Shown in pieces: positions 62,002-64,000 of a stretch of DNA of 64,000 bases. The translations under genes and the position numbers were made by a program. The stretch is from Cryptosporangium aurantiacum. Lineage in GTDB: Bacteria > Actinomycetota > Actinomycetes > Mycobacteriales > Cryptosporangiaceae. Position 1 is the first letter of the stretch. The number at the start of each line of letters is the position of its first letter. The DNA is taken from the NCBI RefSeq assembly GCF_900143005.1, contig NZ_FRCS01000001.1, positions 1,364,001 to 1,428,000 of the forward strand. Direction: 5' to 3'. The notes beneath the pieces were generated by a model. The model ran no database searches and was not told where the DNA came from. It saw nothing but the letters and a program-made list of their open reading frames with translations.

Positions 62002-63641
62002 CCGGGCTCCGGGTCGAGGCCGACCTGCGCGGATCGACGTGGGAGGCCGTCTCGACCGACGAACACCGGCAGACGATCGCGGCGGCGATCGGTGCGTCGC
62101 TGACCGCGCTCGCCGCCGACCTCGGCCTGCCGATCAGCCCGGAGGTGACGGTCCGGGACACACCGGACCCCGATCCGGACGGCTGGTGCCTCGCCCTGCG
62201 CGTGGAGGACCGCCCGGTCCGGTACCGCTGGACGCTGCAGGCACAGGTGGGCACCCTGATCGGCGTCGGCGAACCGGGGTCGGTGGAGCAGCTGGCCGCG
62301 GCGGCCGCCGAGCTGTGCCGGGAAGCGGTCGCGGGGCAGGCGTCGGTGCTCCTCACCGCGGTGGGGGCCGCCGAGATCGCTGGTGCGATCCGGGACCGCG
62401 GTACGAGCCTCCCGCCGGTCGACGGCGCGTGGCTGGACGGCGTCCTGCGGGGGCTGCTGGATCTCGGTATCGCGGTCGGCGACCCGGACACGATCGCGGC
62501 CACGCTGGACGAGCGGGACGACGACGATCCGAGCGCCGCGCTGGAGGCGCTCGTGGCACGGCTGGCCGGGAGCGAGGTGCGGGTCGAGCTGCCCGCCGAC
62601 CTCGCCGACGCCCTGCGTACGCCCGACGACGCCTGGGGCGCCCTGGACGGGATCACGTTCGTCGCCGACGCCATGCTGCGGGAGACCGGGCTCGTCGTCC
62701 CGCCGCTCGTGGTCCACGGAACCGCGGCCGGGCGGAACGACGCGTTCACGCTGCGGATCAACGACGTCACCTCGACGTTCCCGCTGCTGCCCGCCGACCG
62801 GATCGTCACCGACGCCTCCGCCGACCTGGTGACCGCGGCCGTCGAGGGCGCCGACCCGGTGCCCGCCCGGTTCCCGATCACCGGCTCTCCGGGTTGCGAG
62901 ACCGCGGCGACGTACGCCGAAGACCTGCTGAACGTCGGCGCGAACACCTGGGATCGGCCCGGGCACGTGGTGCTGACGATCCTCGCGTTACTCCGTCACC
63001 GCGTCGCCTGGTGCGTGCAGCAGGACCGCTTGCAGGCCCAGCTGGACACCCTGGAGGCGATCGTCCCGAAGACCGTGCTCGCCGTGCGCGGTGCGGTCCC
63101 GTCCTGGCGGCTCAGCGCGCTGGTCCGGTCGTTGGTGCTCGGCAGGGTCCCGCTGACGCACTTCCCGTCGCTGCTCCAGCGGTTGCTCGAGCTGCCCTAC
63201 CTGGATCTTCCGGACGCCCGGCTGAACCTCCTCGGCGACCCGGTGACCAGCGTCGGCGCGGCCGCGGTCACCGATCGCGACCGCCGGGTCGAGACGTTCG
63301 TCCGTACCGGGTTGTGCGGGCACAACTTCCAGACCTGGTCCAGCGGCCGGGACCTTCTCCAGGTGTACCTCCTGGCGCCCGCGATCGAGGACCTCGTGCG
63401 CACCGAGCGCGACCACCGGCGGGTGGAGGAGATCCTGGTGCGCGGCGTCGCCACGCAGCTCAGGGCCTTCGTCCACAGCCATCGGACGACGCTCCTGGTC
63501 GCCGACGACGTGCGGCCCGACATCGGCGCCGCGCTGCGTCACGCGCTTCCGCTCGTGACCGTGGCGGGATACGGCGACCTCCCGGCGGACGGGCTGGTGG
63601 CACCGGTGGATCGCCTGGACCTCGAGGGAGCGGACCGATGA
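61998..63641 (+). CDS. soluble FHIPEP-like protein (FlhA cytoplasmic-domain homologue)
   Basis: A 547-aa protein, GTG start overlapping the previous stop. It lacks the eight membrane helices of FlhA. Two FlhA-subdomain-like stretches lie at about 30-80 and 190-280 (for example LRETGLVVPPLVVHG then FTLRINDVTSTFPLL). From about 315 the typical FlhA end follows: DTLEAIVPKTVLAVRGAVPS, WRLSALVRSLVLGRVPLTHF, EILVRGVATQLRAFVHSHRT and VADDVRPDIGAALRHALPLV, ending GYGDLPADGLVAPVDRL. FlhA is the export gate of flagellar and type III secretion; here it has no membrane part and sits beside CHAT and TPR genes, so it must do something else. Confidence 0.78.
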   Translation: MTGLRVEADLRGSTWEAVSTDEHRQTIAAAIGASLTALAADLGLPISPEVTVRDTPDPDPDGWCLALRVEDRPVRYRWTLQAQVGTLIGVGEPGSVEQLAAAAAELCREAVAGQASVLLTAVGAAEIAGAIRDRGTSLPPVDGAWLDGVLRGLLDLGIAVGDPDTIAATLDERDDDDPSAALEALVARLAGSEVRVELPADLADALRTPDDAWGALDGITFVADAMLRETGLVVPPLVVHGTAAGRNDAFTLRINDVTSTFPLLPADRIVTDASADLVTAAVEGADPVPARFPITGSPGCETAATYAEDLLNVGANTWDRPGHVVLTILALLRHRVAWCVQQDRLQAQLDTLEAIVPKTVLAVRGAVPSWRLSALVRSLVLGRVPLTHFPSLLQRLLELPYLDLPDARLNLLGDPVTSVGAAAVTDRDRRVETFVRTGLCGHNFQTWSSGRDLLQVYLLAPAIEDLVRTERDHRRVEEILVRGVATQLRAFVHSHRTTLLVADDVRPDIGAALRHALPLVTVAGYGDLPADGLVAPVDRLDLEGADR

Positions 63642-63877
63642 CCCGACGCTGCACCTGCGGTGGCGCGCTCGCGCAGCACACGATCGAGGTGCCGATCGGG
63701 GGCGTCGCCACGCTGGACGATATCGAGCAGTGGCGGTGCGAAATCTGCGGCCAGAACGCCTACCCGCTGGCGACGCTCCAGCGCGTCGAAGCCGTGTTCC
63801 ACGGCGTCAGCCTGGGCGGCCCACGCGCCGGGCAACTGGTCGTAGATGACGACGAGGGTATGTCGTCGATGCCCTGA
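63638..63877 (+). CDS. small zinc-ribbon protein
   Basis: A 79-aa protein with two Cys pairs, CTCGGALAQ near the start and WRCEICGQNAY near residue 35, making one zinc ribbon like the YgiT-type finger, then an acidic tail (VVDDDEGMSSMP). ATG overlaps the FHIPEP-like stop by 4 bp; last gene of the cluster. The remaining 123 bp to the window edge show no feature. Such ribbons can serve as antitoxin-like DNA binders, but there is no HTH here. Confidence 0.7.
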   Translation: MTRRCTCGGALAQHTIEVPIGGVATLDDIEQWRCEICGQNAYPLATLQRVEAVFHGVSLGGPRAGQLVVDDDEGMSSMP

Positions 63878-64000
63878 CGCGCGAGCCGCTGCCTGCCAGT
63901 GCCCGGGACAACGCCGGGTAAACCTCGATCCGGGCGGGCGGTGCAGTCACATGACACATGGCCGGTCTCCGGCGCCGGGCGTAGGTTCGATTCAGGTCGT

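Noticed and set aside
61998-63641. Evidence for a flagellum or type III secretion system
   Set aside because: Only the soluble part of the FlhA fold is present; no membrane export genes, rod, hook or ATPase genes occur in the window.
63878-64000. Window end after the zinc-ribbon gene
   Set aside because: Searched both strands for a start, repeat or hairpin; nothing convincing.

Overview
The window looks like chromosome of a high-GC actinomycete. G/C-rich third codon positions, GTG/TTG starts, long overlapping operons, an XRE-DUF397 pair, a MimR-type regulator and an actinomycete-style soluble diiron monooxygenase cluster all point that way. I cannot name the genus from sequence alone. I saw no rRNA, tRNA, CRISPR array, transposase or integrase. 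Coding density is very high and no gap exceeds about 260 bp.

Layout. 1-9403 is lipid/acyl-CoA catabolism: a MoxR ATPase, two overlapping acyl-CoA dehydrogenases, an acyl-CoA synthetase, DoxX, a hotdog-like protein, a TetR regulator, and a divergent SDR/thiolase pair. 9456-12265 holds small accessory genes (DUF397, XRE, a lipoprotein, a small membrane protein). 12325-24332 is a propane-monooxygenase (prm/mim) operon: prmA-B-C-D, amidohydrolase, MIP18-like protein, alcohol dehydrogenase, GroEL and, 3 bp further on, an Nramp metal transporter. It is transcribed away from a divergent MimR/AcoR-like activator. 25590-32926 is a tightly overlapping five-gene SWIM / DUF5691 / VWA / MoxR-AAA / DUF5682 operon. 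33155-35654 is a less GC-rich trio: a zinc-ribbon protein, a membrane protein and a pentapeptide-repeat protein.

35821-40150 encodes a LodA-type (cysteine tryptophylquinone oxidase-like) protein fused to a von Willebrand A domain, with its LodB-like flavoprotein. 40247-45092 is a DUF4331 / TPR / NicO metal-exporter-like operon. 45295-49421 holds a glycosyltransferase and, divergently, a NrtR-like Nudix regulator / VWA / PurA-like operon. 49488-53761 holds NhaA, a DsbA-like protein, an AAA ATPase and a frameshifted DUF2236 (MpaB-like) gene.

53831-63877 is the most unusual part. A TPR protein with a catalytically dead CHAT domain is followed by a compact five-gene cluster: an unrecognised 349-aa protein, an active-looking CHAT peptidase with C-terminal zinc ribbons, a TPR protein ending in a FlhA-like segment, a membrane-free protein resembling the cytoplasmic domain of FlhA (FHIPEP), and a 79-aa zinc ribbon. 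The last four genes overlap by 4 bp each. This combination of a caspase-like peptidase with soluble FHIPEP-like domains is my best candidate for an undescribed system, perhaps a conflict or regulated-proteolysis system; that function is inference.
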